Positions 52,051-61,948 are shown, numbered from the stretch's first letter. The stretch is DNA of 64,000 nt from Gordonibacter massiliensis (ex Traore et al. 2017) (GCA_900170005.1 LT827128.1:2228168-2292167); one strand, 5' to 3'. Numbers and translations: made by a program. Notes: a model not told the origin generated them from the sequence alone.

Positions 52051-52611
52051 TCAGTAGTCTTCGAGCAGGTCGACCTGCGCCTTGCTGGCGCGCAGGACGA
52101 AGTCGCGCTTCGCCTTCTGGCCGCCCTGCGCGAGCTTGCGCAGGATGACCCTCTTCAGGCGCGGGTACTCGTTCATGCCGTACCACGCGAAGGCGGTGCC
52201 GCCGACGTACGCCTCGACGATGCTGTGCACCGGGGCGTCGGCGTCGCGCTTCGCGTCGAGGGCCAGGTACTCCCGGATCTCCTGCCCGCACAGGTCGCGG
52301 ATGACCTCGGGGCTGATCTCCAGGTCGTGGGCCAGCTGCCTCAGCTGGTAGTCGACCTCGGCCTCGTCGGCGTGCGGGAAGTACGTCACGTCGTAGGCGA
52401 CCGCGCGCACGTCCGACGCCTTCGCGAACCCGAGCAGCGTGTCGAGCGCCACCATCTGCACGTGCTCTTCCGTGCGCTCCGCGATGTCGAGCTCGGCGGG
52501 AAAGCCCTGCAATCCGTTCTCGGCGAACGCGGCCTTCAGCTCGTCCTCGCTCAGGGCGGGCTCGAATTCAACCGCGGTAGCAATGTGGGTCAGATTGTTC
52601 GTTATCTTCAT
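52051..52611 (-). CDS. conserved-looking protein of unknown function
   Basis: 186 residues, soluble, acidic in the first half (EFEPALSEDELKAAFAENG) and basic at the end (RLKRVILRKLAQGGQKAKRD). No signal peptide, membrane span, metal motif or known catalytic motif was found. Codon use and composition match the neighbours, so the gene looks real. ATG 52611 chosen; GTG 52620 in frame is possible. It lies 42 bp after the EamA gene on the same strand and may share its transcript. Confidence 0.7.
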   Translation of the reverse strand: MKITNNLTHIATAVEFEPALSEDELKAAFAENGLQGFPAELDIAERTEEHVQMVALDTLLGFAKASDVRAVAYDVTYFPHADEAEVDYQLRQLAHDLEISPEVIRDLCGQEIREYLALDAKRDADAPVHSIVEAYVGGTAFAWYGMNEYPRLKRVILRKLAQGGQKAKRDFVLRASKAQVDLLEDY

Positions 52612-52653
52612 ATGCCACACCTTCCTCTTCTACTCAGTTTGGCATCCGCCCAA

Positions 52654-53802
52654 CTACCGCAGGTTCTCCTTGTCGGCTTCCTCTTCCAAGCGAGCAGCAA
52701 GGTTCTCGCTGATCTCTTCGCGTTGCTTCTGCTTGCGCCCGGCAACCATGCCCTTGATGGACGGGATGGCGCCGCCGCCGATGATGAGGATGGCTCCCAA
52801 AGCCGTGTTGATGGTGAAGGGCTCGCCGAAGATCACCAGGCCGCAGAACAGCGCCACGGGAACTTCCCAATACGCGATGGTACCGTAGTCGGCGGCCGGC
52901 AGGTTGCGCCCGGCAACCAGCAGGAAGCCCAGGGCGATGGGCCCGCAGATGATCCACAGCAGCACCGCGCCGATCCAGTTGAACGCGGTGAAGTGCACGT
53001 TGAGGGCCCAGTTCTCCATACCGGGCGTGGCGCCCAGCGAGTTCAGGACGATGGTGATGGCGCCCGCGCCGATGACGGCGAAGATGAAGTTCCACACGCC
53101 GCGCGCCGTGGTGTCGGCGTCCTTGCGGTAGCCGTTGAAGAACATCGAAGCGCCGTAGAAGAAGCCCGAAGCGACGCCGAACGCGTCGCCGATGCCCTTC
53201 ATGGGGAACTCGGCGGTGGACGGAGCCAGGTTGAAGTCGAAGCCGAACGCCTGGCCGCCCACGCCGAAGCCGAGCAGGCCTTCGCCGAACAGCATGCCGA
53301 TGAACACCGCGCCCAGGCATATCCACTGCAAAGGCGACATGGGCTCTTTGCGGAAGATGCGGGCGAGCAGCACGCAGATGACGGGGCCTATGTAGATGAA
53401 CAGCACCGCGTTCGACACGGTGGTCAGCAGCGTGGACGTGACGTAGCACGCCAGCGACATGCCGATCATGAGGCCGCCCAGCGCGATGGCCGGGGTGAGC
53501 TTCAGCTTCTTGAACACGTGCACCTTGTGCGTGGCCACGAGCAGAACGAGGAAGAACAGCACGCCCATGCCCATGCGGCCCACGGCCATCAGGGCGCCGA
53601 TGCTGTCACCCGCGTTGAAGCCCGCGGCTCCGTCGAACATGTCGGTGCGGGTGGCCCAGCGGCTGAACAGGGGCACCAGGCCCATGCCCGTGGCCGAGAT
53701 GAGCATGGCGATGGTGCCGAAGCCCAGCCTCATCTCGTAGCTGCCGGAACCGTCCTTGCCGTTACCCATATCCGGGTTTTTGCTTTTGTTGGTATCTGCC
53801 AT
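52654..53802 (-). CDS. EamA/DMT-family transporter
   Basis: 382 residues, about ten membrane segments in two five-span EamA repeats, with a polar N-terminus of ~25 residues and a charged C-terminal tail. The family exports or imports amino acids, nucleosides and other small metabolites. A strong AAGGAGG precedes ATG 53802. It lies downstream of the amidinotransferase gene, separated by a terminator, so it has its own promoter; a product or substrate of that enzyme is a reasonable cargo guess only. Confidence 0.88.
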   Translation of the reverse strand: MADTNKSKNPDMGNGKDGSGSYEMRLGFGTIAMLISATGMGLVPLFSRWATRTDMFDGAAGFNAGDSIGALMAVGRMGMGVLFFLVLLVATHKVHVFKKLKLTPAIALGGLMIGMSLACYVTSTLLTTVSNAVLFIYIGPVICVLLARIFRKEPMSPLQWICLGAVFIGMLFGEGLLGFGVGGQAFGFDFNLAPSTAEFPMKGIGDAFGVASGFFYGASMFFNGYRKDADTTARGVWNFIFAVIGAGAITIVLNSLGATPGMENWALNVHFTAFNWIGAVLLWIICGPIALGFLLVAGRNLPAADYGTIAYWEVPVALFCGLVIFGEPFTINTALGAILIIGGGAIPSIKGMVAGRKQKQREEISENLAARLEEEADKENLR

Positions 53803-53891
53803 TGGTCCTCCTTAACCAGTAGCAAGAAAAAGAATCCCCTCTGCCACCGCGACTCGCGCCCTGCGAGACCGAATGAGGCATGCGTTCACCT

Positions 53892-53913
53892 ATTCGGCCT
53901 TATACGGCCGAAT
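53892..53913. promoter_or_regulatory. dyad in the promoter region of the EamA gene
   Basis: Perfect 8-bp inverted repeat ATTCGGCC-6 nt-GGCCGAAT, 90 bp before the start codon, a likely regulator site. Confidence 0.45.
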
Positions 53914-53941
53914 CATATTCGCGGTGGTATAGGTTGAAATC

Positions 53942-53986
53942 AAGAAAGGGGACCTGAGCGTTTGAGCTTGCCAGATCCCCTTTCTT
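53942..53986 (-). terminator. terminator of the amidinotransferase gene
   Basis: 15-bp stem with one mismatch (53942-53956 with 53972-53986), 15-nt loop; both strands carry T-rich tails (TTTCTT), so it could also serve read-through from the other side. Confidence 0.75.
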
Positions 53987-54035
53987 TGTTGTTAGACGAC
54001 TCTTGCTTTCAGCAAGGGTTGGTCACGCTACGCGA

Positions 54036-55184
54036 CTAGTCGTTCCACATCTCCGGGCGCACCAGGGTGGGATCCTTGACGCGGTTCGGGAAGTAGTCGA
54101 GGCAGTCGCCCTCGCGGTAGACGTCGGCCGTGGAGCAGTGCAGGCCGCCGCCGAACGGGTAGGCGTCGCGCAGGTCGCAGGGGATGACGTTCATGCCGAG
54201 CTTGTCCATCTGCTCCTGCTGGTGCACCTCGGAGGCCTCCACGATGACCGTCTTCGGGTCGAGCACGAGGCAGTTCATGGACAGCCACACGGAGCTGTAG
54301 CACAGCGCGGGCGGCTCGTCGTGCGCCGGGTCGGCGGCCTCGACGATCTGCCAGTCGTTGGCCTCGAAGATGGCGCGCTGCTCCTCGGGGAGCTTGCGGT
54401 GCGGGTTGTTGATGATCAGGCCCGGGCGCAGCGGCACGAAGGTGGCGTCGATGTGGATGGGGTACGGGTCGCCGGGGAAGTTCACGGCGTGCACGCGGTA
54501 CTCGGGGTAGTAGCGCTGGAACCAGTCCATGGCCGTGCGGTTCGTGGTCAGGCCGTGCTGGATGAACAGGTCCTTGCCCATGCGCATCACGTCGGCGGCG
54601 TCCCACATCGGCTCGACCTCGGTGGTCACGAAGTCCTTGTTGGCGGTGCGCACGAGGCGCTCCTCCAGCGTGATCTTCTCGTCGTAGTAGTTGTGCTTGT
54701 AGGAGGCGTCGGTCAGGCGGGGACGGGGGGCCTGGGTCCACAGGAAGTCCGGGTCCTCGTCGAAGTACTGCTTCATGAGCGGCCAGTAGGCCAGGTACTC
54801 GAAGTAGCGGCAGCGGAAGGAGTTGGCGGAGGCCATGATCTCGTTGCCGATGGTGAGCAGGATGTCGCGGGGCGGCATGCAGGTCATCATGGAGTCGTTG
54901 CGGAAGTCGGGCGTGCCGATGGCCTGGTTCCACTGCAAGGGCGTCGGGCGGTCGACGACGACGCCGCGGTCCTCGAGGATCTTCACGAGGTTGTCGAGGC
55001 ACTCGTTGCCGCGCTCGACGGTCTTGGCGGGACGGAGGCCCCACATGCCGCGCATCTCGGAGTCGACGGGCACCTTCTCGGACGTCGCGGGCTCCTCGGG
55101 CGGGATCATCGAGTTGTCGCAGCGACCGACGATGACGCGCTTCAGCGGATCCCAGTCGTTCCAAGAATTGACTATCTTCGCCAT
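54036..55184 (-). CDS. glycine-amidinotransferase-like enzyme
   Basis: 382 residues of the guanidino-group-modifying superfamily, closer to animal arginine:glycine amidinotransferase than to deiminases. Active-site blocks align: WDAADVMRMGKDLF (Asp 195/198), PIHIDATFVPLRPG (His 244) and GGGLHCSTADVYREG (Cys 350). It should move an amidino group from arginine to an amine acceptor; acceptor unknown (glycine, an inosamine or another amine). No signal peptide. ATG 55184 behind AAAGGAGA; the 48-nt longer frame has no family match. It has a good promoter and a 160-nt structured leader. Confidence 0.9.
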   Translation of the reverse strand: MAKIVNSWNDWDPLKRVIVGRCDNSMIPPEEPATSEKVPVDSEMRGMWGLRPAKTVERGNECLDNLVKILEDRGVVVDRPTPLQWNQAIGTPDFRNDSMMTCMPPRDILLTIGNEIMASANSFRCRYFEYLAYWPLMKQYFDEDPDFLWTQAPRPRLTDASYKHNYYDEKITLEERLVRTANKDFVTTEVEPMWDAADVMRMGKDLFIQHGLTTNRTAMDWFQRYYPEYRVHAVNFPGDPYPIHIDATFVPLRPGLIINNPHRKLPEEQRAIFEANDWQIVEAADPAHDEPPALCYSSVWLSMNCLVLDPKTVIVEASEVHQQEQMDKLGMNVIPCDLRDAYPFGGGLHCSTADVYREGDCLDYFPNRVKDPTLVRPEMWND

Positions 55185-55346
55185 GACAGTCTCCTTTCTG
55201 TGGCAGCGCTCTTCGCTACCGTTGGGTGGCACACTACATACTACTGCAGCTTGCTGGTTTTGCGCTGCAACCTCAGAGTGCTGGGAGACTGGTGGTTCAT
55301 GACGCTCCCGGTTTTCCTACCGTCGCATGCTTACCAGATTTGCCGT
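55185..55346 (-). promoter_or_regulatory. long structured leader of the amidinotransferase gene
   Basis: With the promoter placed at 55354-55382 the leader is about 160 nt. On the minus strand it can form CTGGT/ACCAG enclosing CATG-ACG/CGT-CATG, then GCAGC/GCTGC, then GGTAGCG/CGCTGCC just before the ribosome site. This fits a riboswitch-like or attenuation leader, but no known class was recognised. Confidence 0.45.
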
Positions 55347-55353
55347 TGAGGAA

Positions 55354-55382
55354 GTTATACCATCTTTTTTGTTCACCTGCAA
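55354..55382 (-). promoter_or_regulatory. promoter of the amidinotransferase gene
   Basis: -35 TTGCAG (55382-55377), 17-bp spacer, -10 TATAAC (55359-55354), inside an AT-rich stretch. Confidence 0.7.
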
Positions 55383-55844
55383 CACTATTTTCCGTGTGAT
55401 TTGTAGCAAAACTGTAATGATCTTGTACGCCTGCACAAAAATATGACCCGATAGACAAGCAAGATAATACCAGTACAACATGACCATATTGGATATTTTT
55501 ACTTTTTGTTTCCATGCTTCTGCATAAAAATAGAATCAAACGGTGACCTCATGCACACGAAACGGTTGCCGATTCTGTAGGAGAAACGTTCCCGATTTGC
55601 ACAATTTGAAAAAGCGCCGTTTCGAAGGGTTTTGGCAAAAAACACAATTGGTAAAAGCGCGCGATCACCGCCGCAGCAGGAGGATTGCGAAAGGATTCCG
55701 CGAAAAGCCGCTTACCGGTCGCCGGTGCGAATGATCGCCTGAATACGAAGAGACGGCGCTGCGCGCTCGTCCCTTCGGTTTCCTTTCGTGTTGGATGTTG
55801 GTGCCGGGCGGCCGCCAGGCGTCTCCGCAAGGGCGTTGGGGCCC

Positions 55845-56714
<870 letters not shown>

Positions 56715-56729
56715 ATGGTCCGCACCTCC

Positions 56730-58172
56730 CTAATGGCTGATATGGTTGCCGTTGCGCTTCGCATCGTCGTAGATGCGCACCGTCGCGTCGTCCACCGAAC
56801 CCGGCCCGGCGAACGTCTCGGACATGCGGATGCTGCGGGCCACGGCGGCGTCGGAATCGGGCACGACGGACGCGGCCGACGTGATGCTGCGGTCGGCAGG
56901 ACCCTTCTTGTGCTTGCGCCGACCGTTCGCCATGCGCGTTTCCATGGTGTTGATGAGCTTCGTGAGCGGTATGGTGACGATAAGGTAGAAGCCGGCGGCC
57001 ACGATGTAGGGCGTGACGTTGCCCGTGGCGGCCGTGATAGTCTTCGCGTACATCATGAGTTCGGTCACGCCCACGGCGGCCAGCAGCGACGTGTCCTTGT
57101 ACATGAGGATGAACTCGCTCGTCATGGTGGGGATCACGCGCCGCACCGTCTGCGGGATGATGACGAAGAACATCGTCTGCATGCCGTTCATGCCCAGCGA
57201 CCGCGCCGCTTCGAACTGCCCTTGGCTGATGGACTGGATGCCCGCGCGGAATATCTCGGCCAGGTACGCACTGGAGTTCATGATGAGCACGATGGCGCCC
57301 ATGGCGAACGGATCGAGCTGCACGCCCATGAGCGGCAGGCCGAAGTACGCTATGTACAGCTGCAGGAACAGCGGCGTTCCGCGCACGATGTTGATGTAGG
57401 TGGCGCCGATGGCGCGCGGCAGACGATGCTTGGCCATGCGCAGGAACGACAGCAGCAAGCCCAGCGGTATGGCCAAGGGGAAGCTGATAACCACAACGCC
57501 CAACGACACGAGCCATCCTGCGAACAGCGCCGGCACGGACGTGGCGATGATGGCGGGGTCGAAGAACAGGTGGAGGAACTTGTTGGAGTTCCACGCCTTC
57601 ACCCAATCTTGCTGGTTCAGCCAGTTGGCCAACTGCTCGGAGGGAGATTTGCCCACCACGTCGATGACCTTGTCGGTGGCCGGCATGTCGTGCGTTTGGC
57701 CGTCGACCGTCGTGTAGCTGCCCGCCAGGCCGAACGACCCGCCTTCTCCCGGCAGGAGCGTGCGGTTGCACTCCACCATGATGAGCGCGCCGACCGGGGC
57801 CGGCTCGTCCAGCATCACCGTGACCGTTGAACCGTCAACCGTGGTCCGCGAAGCCACCTCCAACCGGTCGAGCCCGGCAATGACGGTGGTTTTCACGTTT
57901 TCCGGCTCCACGGTGGAGCCTTCGGGGAGATCGAGGGACACGCTCGCCACCGATTCGTCCTCGGCAGACTGCCCTTGCCACGTCACGCGCGTGGGCGTTG
58001 CCCCCATGACGGTGACGCTGTCTCCGTCGGCGTTCCCTTTGGCGGTCCAGCGCTCCACTTCCAAAGCCTGCGCCTGGACCGGCAAAACGAACGATGCCGC
58101 CAGCATCGCAGCGACAAGAAGCGCTGCGACGCCGGCGACGTGCGTCTTGATGAAAGAGATCACGTTCTGCAT
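56730..58172 (-). CDS. amino-acid ABC permease with N-terminal outer domain
   Basis: 480 residues, about twice the usual permease. Signal or anchor segment (10-36), an outer beta-rich, Cys-poor region (~40-180, with a single CNRTLLP), then a HisM/GlnP permease core (~205-420) with the coupling loop EAARSLGMNGMQTMFFVIIPQ, and a polar C-terminal tail of about 60 residues. The outer domain is not the usual fused solute-binding domain; it may help dock the lipoprotein. ATG 58172 behind AAGGA. It lies between the binding-protein and ATPase genes. Confidence 0.9.
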   Translation of the reverse strand: MQNVISFIKTHVAGVAALLVAAMLAASFVLPVQAQALEVERWTAKGNADGDSVTVMGATPTRVTWQGQSAEDESVASVSLDLPEGSTVEPENVKTTVIAGLDRLEVASRTTVDGSTVTVMLDEPAPVGALIMVECNRTLLPGEGGSFGLAGSYTTVDGQTHDMPATDKVIDVVGKSPSEQLANWLNQQDWVKAWNSNKFLHLFFDPAIIATSVPALFAGWLVSLGVVVISFPLAIPLGLLLSFLRMAKHRLPRAIGATYINIVRGTPLFLQLYIAYFGLPLMGVQLDPFAMGAIVLIMNSSAYLAEIFRAGIQSISQGQFEAARSLGMNGMQTMFFVIIPQTVRRVIPTMTSEFILMYKDTSLLAAVGVTELMMYAKTITAATGNVTPYIVAAGFYLIVTIPLTKLINTMETRMANGRRKHKKGPADRSITSAASVVPDSDAAVARSIRMSETFAGPGSVDDATVRIYDDAKRNGNHISH

Positions 58173-58205
58173 CGGTCGATCCTTAATGGTGCGTCGACGC
58201 CGTTT

Positions 58206-59021
58206 CTACGAAAGCCACTTGGCGACGGCTTCGTCGTACTTGCCGTTGTCCTTGATGGCCTTCAGCGCCGTGTTGAGCGCCTTCGTGAGCTCGGGGTTCT
58301 CCTTGCTCACGGCGATGGCGTACTGCTCGCCCGTGGGAATTTCCTTGATGATCTGGCAATCGGTGTAGGCGTTCTTCACGTAGTAGTTCGCCACCGGCCA
58401 ATCCACGGCGATGGCGTCGATCTGGCCGGACTGCAGAGCGGCGAACACGGCCGTCATCTCGTCGAACGCGATGACCTCGGCGCCCTTGATGTTCTCGGCG
58501 GCCCACTGGAAGCCCGTCGTGCCGGACTGTCCGCCGATCTTCTTGCCCTCAAGCTGCGCCACGTCGGTGATGCCGGAGTCCTTCAGCACGGTGATGCTCT
58601 GGTTCACGTCGCACACCGGGTCGGTGAAGTCGACCTGCTCCAAGCGCTCGTCGGTGATGGTGATGCCGGACACGCCCACGTCGGCCTTGCCGCCGGTTTG
58701 GATGAGCGGCACGATGGTGTCGAACTTCGTGGACGGCAGGTAGTTGCTCTCGATGCCCATCTCCTCGGCCAGCAGGCCCATCAGATCGACTTCGAAGCCC
58801 TCGGGGGCGTTGCCGTTCAGGTTCTCGAACGGCGGGAAGTCGAGCGAGGCGGCCACGGTCAGCTTGCCGTCGTTGACGAGCGTGTAGCCGGCGTCCGTGG
58901 CGTTGCCGTCGTTGCTCTTCGCGCCGGAGTCCTGCCCGCCGCCCGACGAGCAGCCGAACAACGCGAGCGATGCGGCCAGTGCGCCCGCCGCTACGAGTAC
59001 GGCCCATTTCTTCATCTTCAT
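58206..59021 (-). CDS. amino-acid ABC transporter substrate-binding lipoprotein
   Basis: 271 residues. Signal with lipobox LFGC (Cys 24), polar linker, then a family-3 solute-binding domain: GKLTVAASLDFPPFENLNG, PEGFEVDLMGLLAEEMG, GVSGITITDERLEQVDFTDP. It captures an amino acid outside the cell for the downstream permease and ATPase. ATG 59021 behind AAAGGGGAGAG; a clear promoter lies about 80 bp upstream. Confidence 0.95.
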   Translation of the reverse strand: MKMKKWAVLVAAGALAASLALFGCSSGGGQDSGAKSNDGNATDAGYTLVNDGKLTVAASLDFPPFENLNGNAPEGFEVDLMGLLAEEMGIESNYLPSTKFDTIVPLIQTGGKADVGVSGITITDERLEQVDFTDPVCDVNQSITVLKDSGITDVAQLEGKKIGGQSGTTGFQWAAENIKGAEVIAFDEMTAVFAALQSGQIDAIAVDWPVANYYVKNAYTDCQIIKEIPTGEQYAIAVSKENPELTKALNTALKAIKDNGKYDEAVAKWLS

Positions 59022-59434
59022 TGGTCTCTCCCCTTTCCTCTGCGCCAATCCCGCGCACGAGATGCCTTCACGTGCGGCGGGTGTTCGCGACGCAATCGCC
59101 TTACTATAAAGCGCCTTACCGGTATTATCAAACACTTATTCACGTTGCGGCGGTGTTTTCGATTAGCGGAAGCCCCGCGAACGGTGATATTTCAAGCGTA
59201 TTCGGTACAGCGCACTAGAGTAATAGAGCGATAGAGCGGGCGGAGAACGCCTCCGCGCATTCATCGACGATGAACGGACGAGCATGGCTCGAAGGGGATT
59301 GGGCGCCTCTCGGGATGCTTTTCAGCGAACCTGCGACTCCTTCCGTCCCCTCTTCCCTGCCAGATGGGCGCGGACGGCTACCCGCCCGCCGGTTGCCCCG
59401 CCGCGGCGCAACGACTTTGGCGTCCGAGCTTTCC
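59022..59434. other. 413-bp intergenic region upstream of the ABC operon
   Basis: Holds the ABC operon promoter (59103-59131). The rest (59220-59434), downstream of the SLC13-like gene, has no gene or repeat I can support. Confidence 0.6.
59103..59131 (-). promoter_or_regulatory. promoter of the amino-acid ABC operon
   Basis: -35 TTGATA (59131-59126), 17-bp spacer, -10 TATAGT (59108-59103). Both hexamers are near consensus; leader about 75 nt. Confidence 0.8.
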
Positions 59435-60700
59435 CTACACGAACGGGGCGCACGCAAGCAGGAGCACGGCGAGGAACGCCGCGTTGTACGCGGTGAAGCG
59501 GGCGAGGTAGGCGCCGGACGTGACGCGGGCGAGCGCGGGGCGGCTGGGAAAGCCGCGGCGGACGATGCGGTACTCGTTGAACGTGATGAGGCTGGCGAGC
59601 GACGCCACGATCGTCCCGGCACCGCCCACGTTCACGCCCACGAGCAGGGCCGCGTAGCTGTCGGTGAAGTGCGACAGCAGCACGGCGGCGGGGACGTTGC
59701 TGATGATCTGGCTGGCGCCGGCGCCCACGAGCAGCGCGCTCTCGTTCATCCAGTACGAGAAGAACGCCTCGACGGCGGGAACGCGCGCCAGGTTGCCCGC
59801 GAACACGAAGAAGCAGGCGAACGTGAGCAGCAGCCCCCAATCCACCATCTTCAACGCGCGTCGGTCGAGCGCGCCGAGCGCGACCACCACCGCGCCCACC
59901 GCCACCGGATAGGGCACAAGGCGGAACACCGATGCGATGACCAGCGCCAACAGCGCCGCATACGCGAGCGCCCGCGGCCGCCGCGCCGAGGAGACGCGCG
60001 GGGCGTCCGCACATGCGAGCTCGCTCTTGTCCGGGAGTGCGCCATCGCGTAGATCCTTCGCCACCCGTTTTTCCGTTGCTCGTTTCTTCATCGCGCACGG
60101 AGCGTCCGGTTTGACGAACAGGGCGCAGCAGAGGGCGATGAGGGCGACCGACACGGCGAAAGGCAGCGCCATGACGGAGAGGAAATCCCCCAGCGGGATG
60201 GAGAAGCGCTCGTGCAGGTAGAGGTTCTGCGGGTTGCCGAACGGCAGGATCATGCCGCCGAGGTTCGCCGCCAGGTTCTGCATGATGAACGCGAACGGCA
60301 GGGAGCGCTCCCACCCGGCTTTGAGCAGCGTGGCGGCCGACAGCGGCAACATCATGATGAGCGCCAGATCGTTCGTGGCGAACATCGACAGCACGAGCGT
60401 GGAACCTACGAGCGCCGCCACGGCCGAGCGGCACGTGGCAAAGCGCGCCACGAGGAGGCGCGCGGCGTGCTCGAACAGGCCGATACCGCGCAACGCACCC
60501 ACGACGGCGAGAATGCCGAACAGGCAGGCGAGCGTCTTCAGATCGAAGTAGCCCAGGTACGCCTCGTCGGGCGGCACGAGGGGGATGGTCGCCAAGGCGG
60601 CGAGGGCCGACACGACGAGCACCGTGCGCTCGCGCGCGAAGCGGACAAGGCGCGCGGCGAGCATGCGCACGGCAGTGCGCCTTGGAAGGCCGTCCGTCAT
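59435..60700 (-). CDS. SLC13/ArsB-like anion transporter
   Basis: 421 residues, about 11 membrane segments. Ion-transporter-superfamily marks: SMFATNDLALIMMLPLS, NLGGMILPFGNPQNLYL with the helical-hairpin Asn-Pro, and GASQIISNVPAAVLLS in the second half. The family moves dicarboxylates, citrate, sulfate or arsenite; cargo here unknown. ATG 60700 overlaps the ROK stop by four bases (ATGA), so the two are translationally coupled. Confidence 0.88.
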   Translation of the reverse strand: MTDGLPRRTAVRMLAARLVRFARERTVLVVSALAALATIPLVPPDEAYLGYFDLKTLACLFGILAVVGALRGIGLFEHAARLLVARFATCRSAVAALVGSTLVLSMFATNDLALIMMLPLSAATLLKAGWERSLPFAFIMQNLAANLGGMILPFGNPQNLYLHERFSIPLGDFLSVMALPFAVSVALIALCCALFVKPDAPCAMKKRATEKRVAKDLRDGALPDKSELACADAPRVSSARRPRALAYAALLALVIASVFRLVPYPVAVGAVVVALGALDRRALKMVDWGLLLTFACFFVFAGNLARVPAVEAFFSYWMNESALLVGAGASQIISNVPAAVLLSHFTDSYAALLVGVNVGGAGTIVASLASLITFNEYRIVRRGFPSRPALARVTSGAYLARFTAYNAAFLAVLLLACAPFV

Positions 60701-61779
60701 CGTGGGCACTCGCACGCGGGATCGCCTTCGTCGCTGGCGAGCGTTTCGAGCGCGCGGTACGCGGCGCCGTGCACGCCGCAAGCATTACCCAGCTTGGAGG
60801 CCACGATGGGCGTGTCGCGACACACCGGCAGCGCGCAGGCGCGGTAGCGGACGCGCACGACGTCGAGGAACAGATCGGCTCGCTCCGACAGACCGCCGCC
60901 CAGCACGAACACGTCGGGATCGACGACGCAAGCTATCTGGGACAATCCGAAGCCGAGCGCGTCGGAGAACCGGTCCAGCGCCGCACGGGCCGCCGGTTCG
61001 CCGTGCTCGAACGCCTCGAGCACGGACCGCGCGTCGGGAAACGCTTCGACGGCCTCGCGCTTTGCGCACCCGTCGGCCATGCCCGCTTCGGCCAGCGCGC
61101 GGGCGACGCGGTGCCGGCGCGCGGTGCGCACAAGCCCCTTGGCGGAGGCGTACTGCTCCAAGCAGCCCGCCTTCCCGCACGAACACGGTTCCTGTTCGCG
61201 CGGATCGACGCACAGGTGGCCCACCTCCCCCGCCGCTCCGCGCGCGCTGCTGTAGAGCGCGCCCCGGAAGACGAAGCCGGCCCCCACGCCCGTTCCCAGT
61301 GTGACGAGCGCGACGTTCTCCGCGCGAAGCCCGCTCGCCGAGCCGTGCCAGCAATCGCCCAGCACGGCGGCGTCGGCGTCGTTCAGCACCGTTAGGCGCG
61401 CCTGCGGGAACTGCGCGCGCAGGAGGGCCTTGCACTGTTCCAGGTCGAGATCGATGTTCGGGCACAGTTCGAGCGAACCGCCTTCGGACACGGCACCCGG
61501 CACCGCCAAACCGACGGCGACCACCCGGCCCTCGTCGGCCCCTGCCCGCTCGAGCAGCACGTCGACCTCGCTCGCGAACGGCTCCTGCGAGCCGGCGGCC
61601 AACACGCGCTGCGAGTCGAACGCATGGGCACCCAACTGCTCACCTCCAAGGGAGAACGCCCCCATCTTCGTGTGCGTGCCGCCCACGTCGATGCCCAAAA
61701 CAACGGAATCGCCGCAGGCGGTAACGATCCTTCCGTCGGGCTGAGCGCTTTGCATGGTTTTCGAGGCTTGCTTTTTCAT
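60697..61779 (-). CDS. ROK-family sugar kinase
   Basis: 360 residues. Phosphate loop GIDVGGTHTKMG at the N-terminus, catalytic Asp in LNDADAAVLG, GEVGHLCVD and the ROK zinc site CSCGKAGCLE. No N-terminal winged helix, so it is a kinase and not a ROK repressor. Substrate probably glucose or another hexose; sugar unknown. ATG 61779 has no Shine-Dalgarno site, but a TACACT box ends about 10 nt before it, so the message may be leaderless. It is coupled to the transporter gene downstream. Confidence 0.9.
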   Translation of the reverse strand: MKKQASKTMQSAQPDGRIVTACGDSVVLGIDVGGTHTKMGAFSLGGEQLGAHAFDSQRVLAAGSQEPFASEVDVLLERAGADEGRVVAVGLAVPGAVSEGGSLELCPNIDLDLEQCKALLRAQFPQARLTVLNDADAAVLGDCWHGSASGLRAENVALVTLGTGVGAGFVFRGALYSSARGAAGEVGHLCVDPREQEPCSCGKAGCLEQYASAKGLVRTARRHRVARALAEAGMADGCAKREAVEAFPDARSVLEAFEHGEPAARAALDRFSDALGFGLSQIACVVDPDVFVLGGGLSERADLFLDVVRVRYRACALPVCRDTPIVASKLGNACGVHGAAYRALETLASDEGDPACECPR

Positions 61780-61878
61780 AGCTGATAAGTGTAGCGCGAA
61801 CACCAAACGTCAAACACGCGCAATGATCCAATAATTCGATTGGATCCGAACTCGATAGGGATAGGATGCTATAAATTC

Positions 61879-61929
61879 TCATTTCATTGAAAACTTTTCC
61901 ATCTTTGCAAAGAGTTTTCATTTCATTGA
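61879..61929. promoter_or_regulatory. direct repeats upstream of the ROK gene
   Basis: TCATTTCATTGA occurs twice (61879-61890, 61918-61929) in an AT-rich stretch, with a GAAAACT/AGTTTTC inverted pair between. Likely regulator sites for the ROK-transporter unit. Confidence 0.45.
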
Positions 61930-61948
61930 GAAGTCATGCCTGTCTCGG

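Larger units (their letters stand above)
55185..55844. other. 660-bp intergenic region
   Basis: No credible gene on either strand. 55185-55346 is the structured leader of the amidinotransferase gene, 55354-55382 its promoter, 55383-55560 an AT-rich stretch well below local GC. 55561-55800 holds a loose direct repeat, CACAATTTGAAAAAGCGC near 55598 and CACAATTGGTAAAAGCGC near 55650. The right end is just the tail beyond the ABC operon. Confidence 0.55.

Noticed and set aside
55185-55346. Known riboswitch (cyclic di-GMP, glycine or guanidine class) in the amidinotransferase leader
   Set aside because: Parts such as GGCAAA look familiar, but the conserved cores of these classes could not be matched; kept only as an unknown structured leader.
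55549-55830. 93-codon minus-strand frame in the 660-bp gap
   Set aside because: No ribosome site, no motif, atypical composition.
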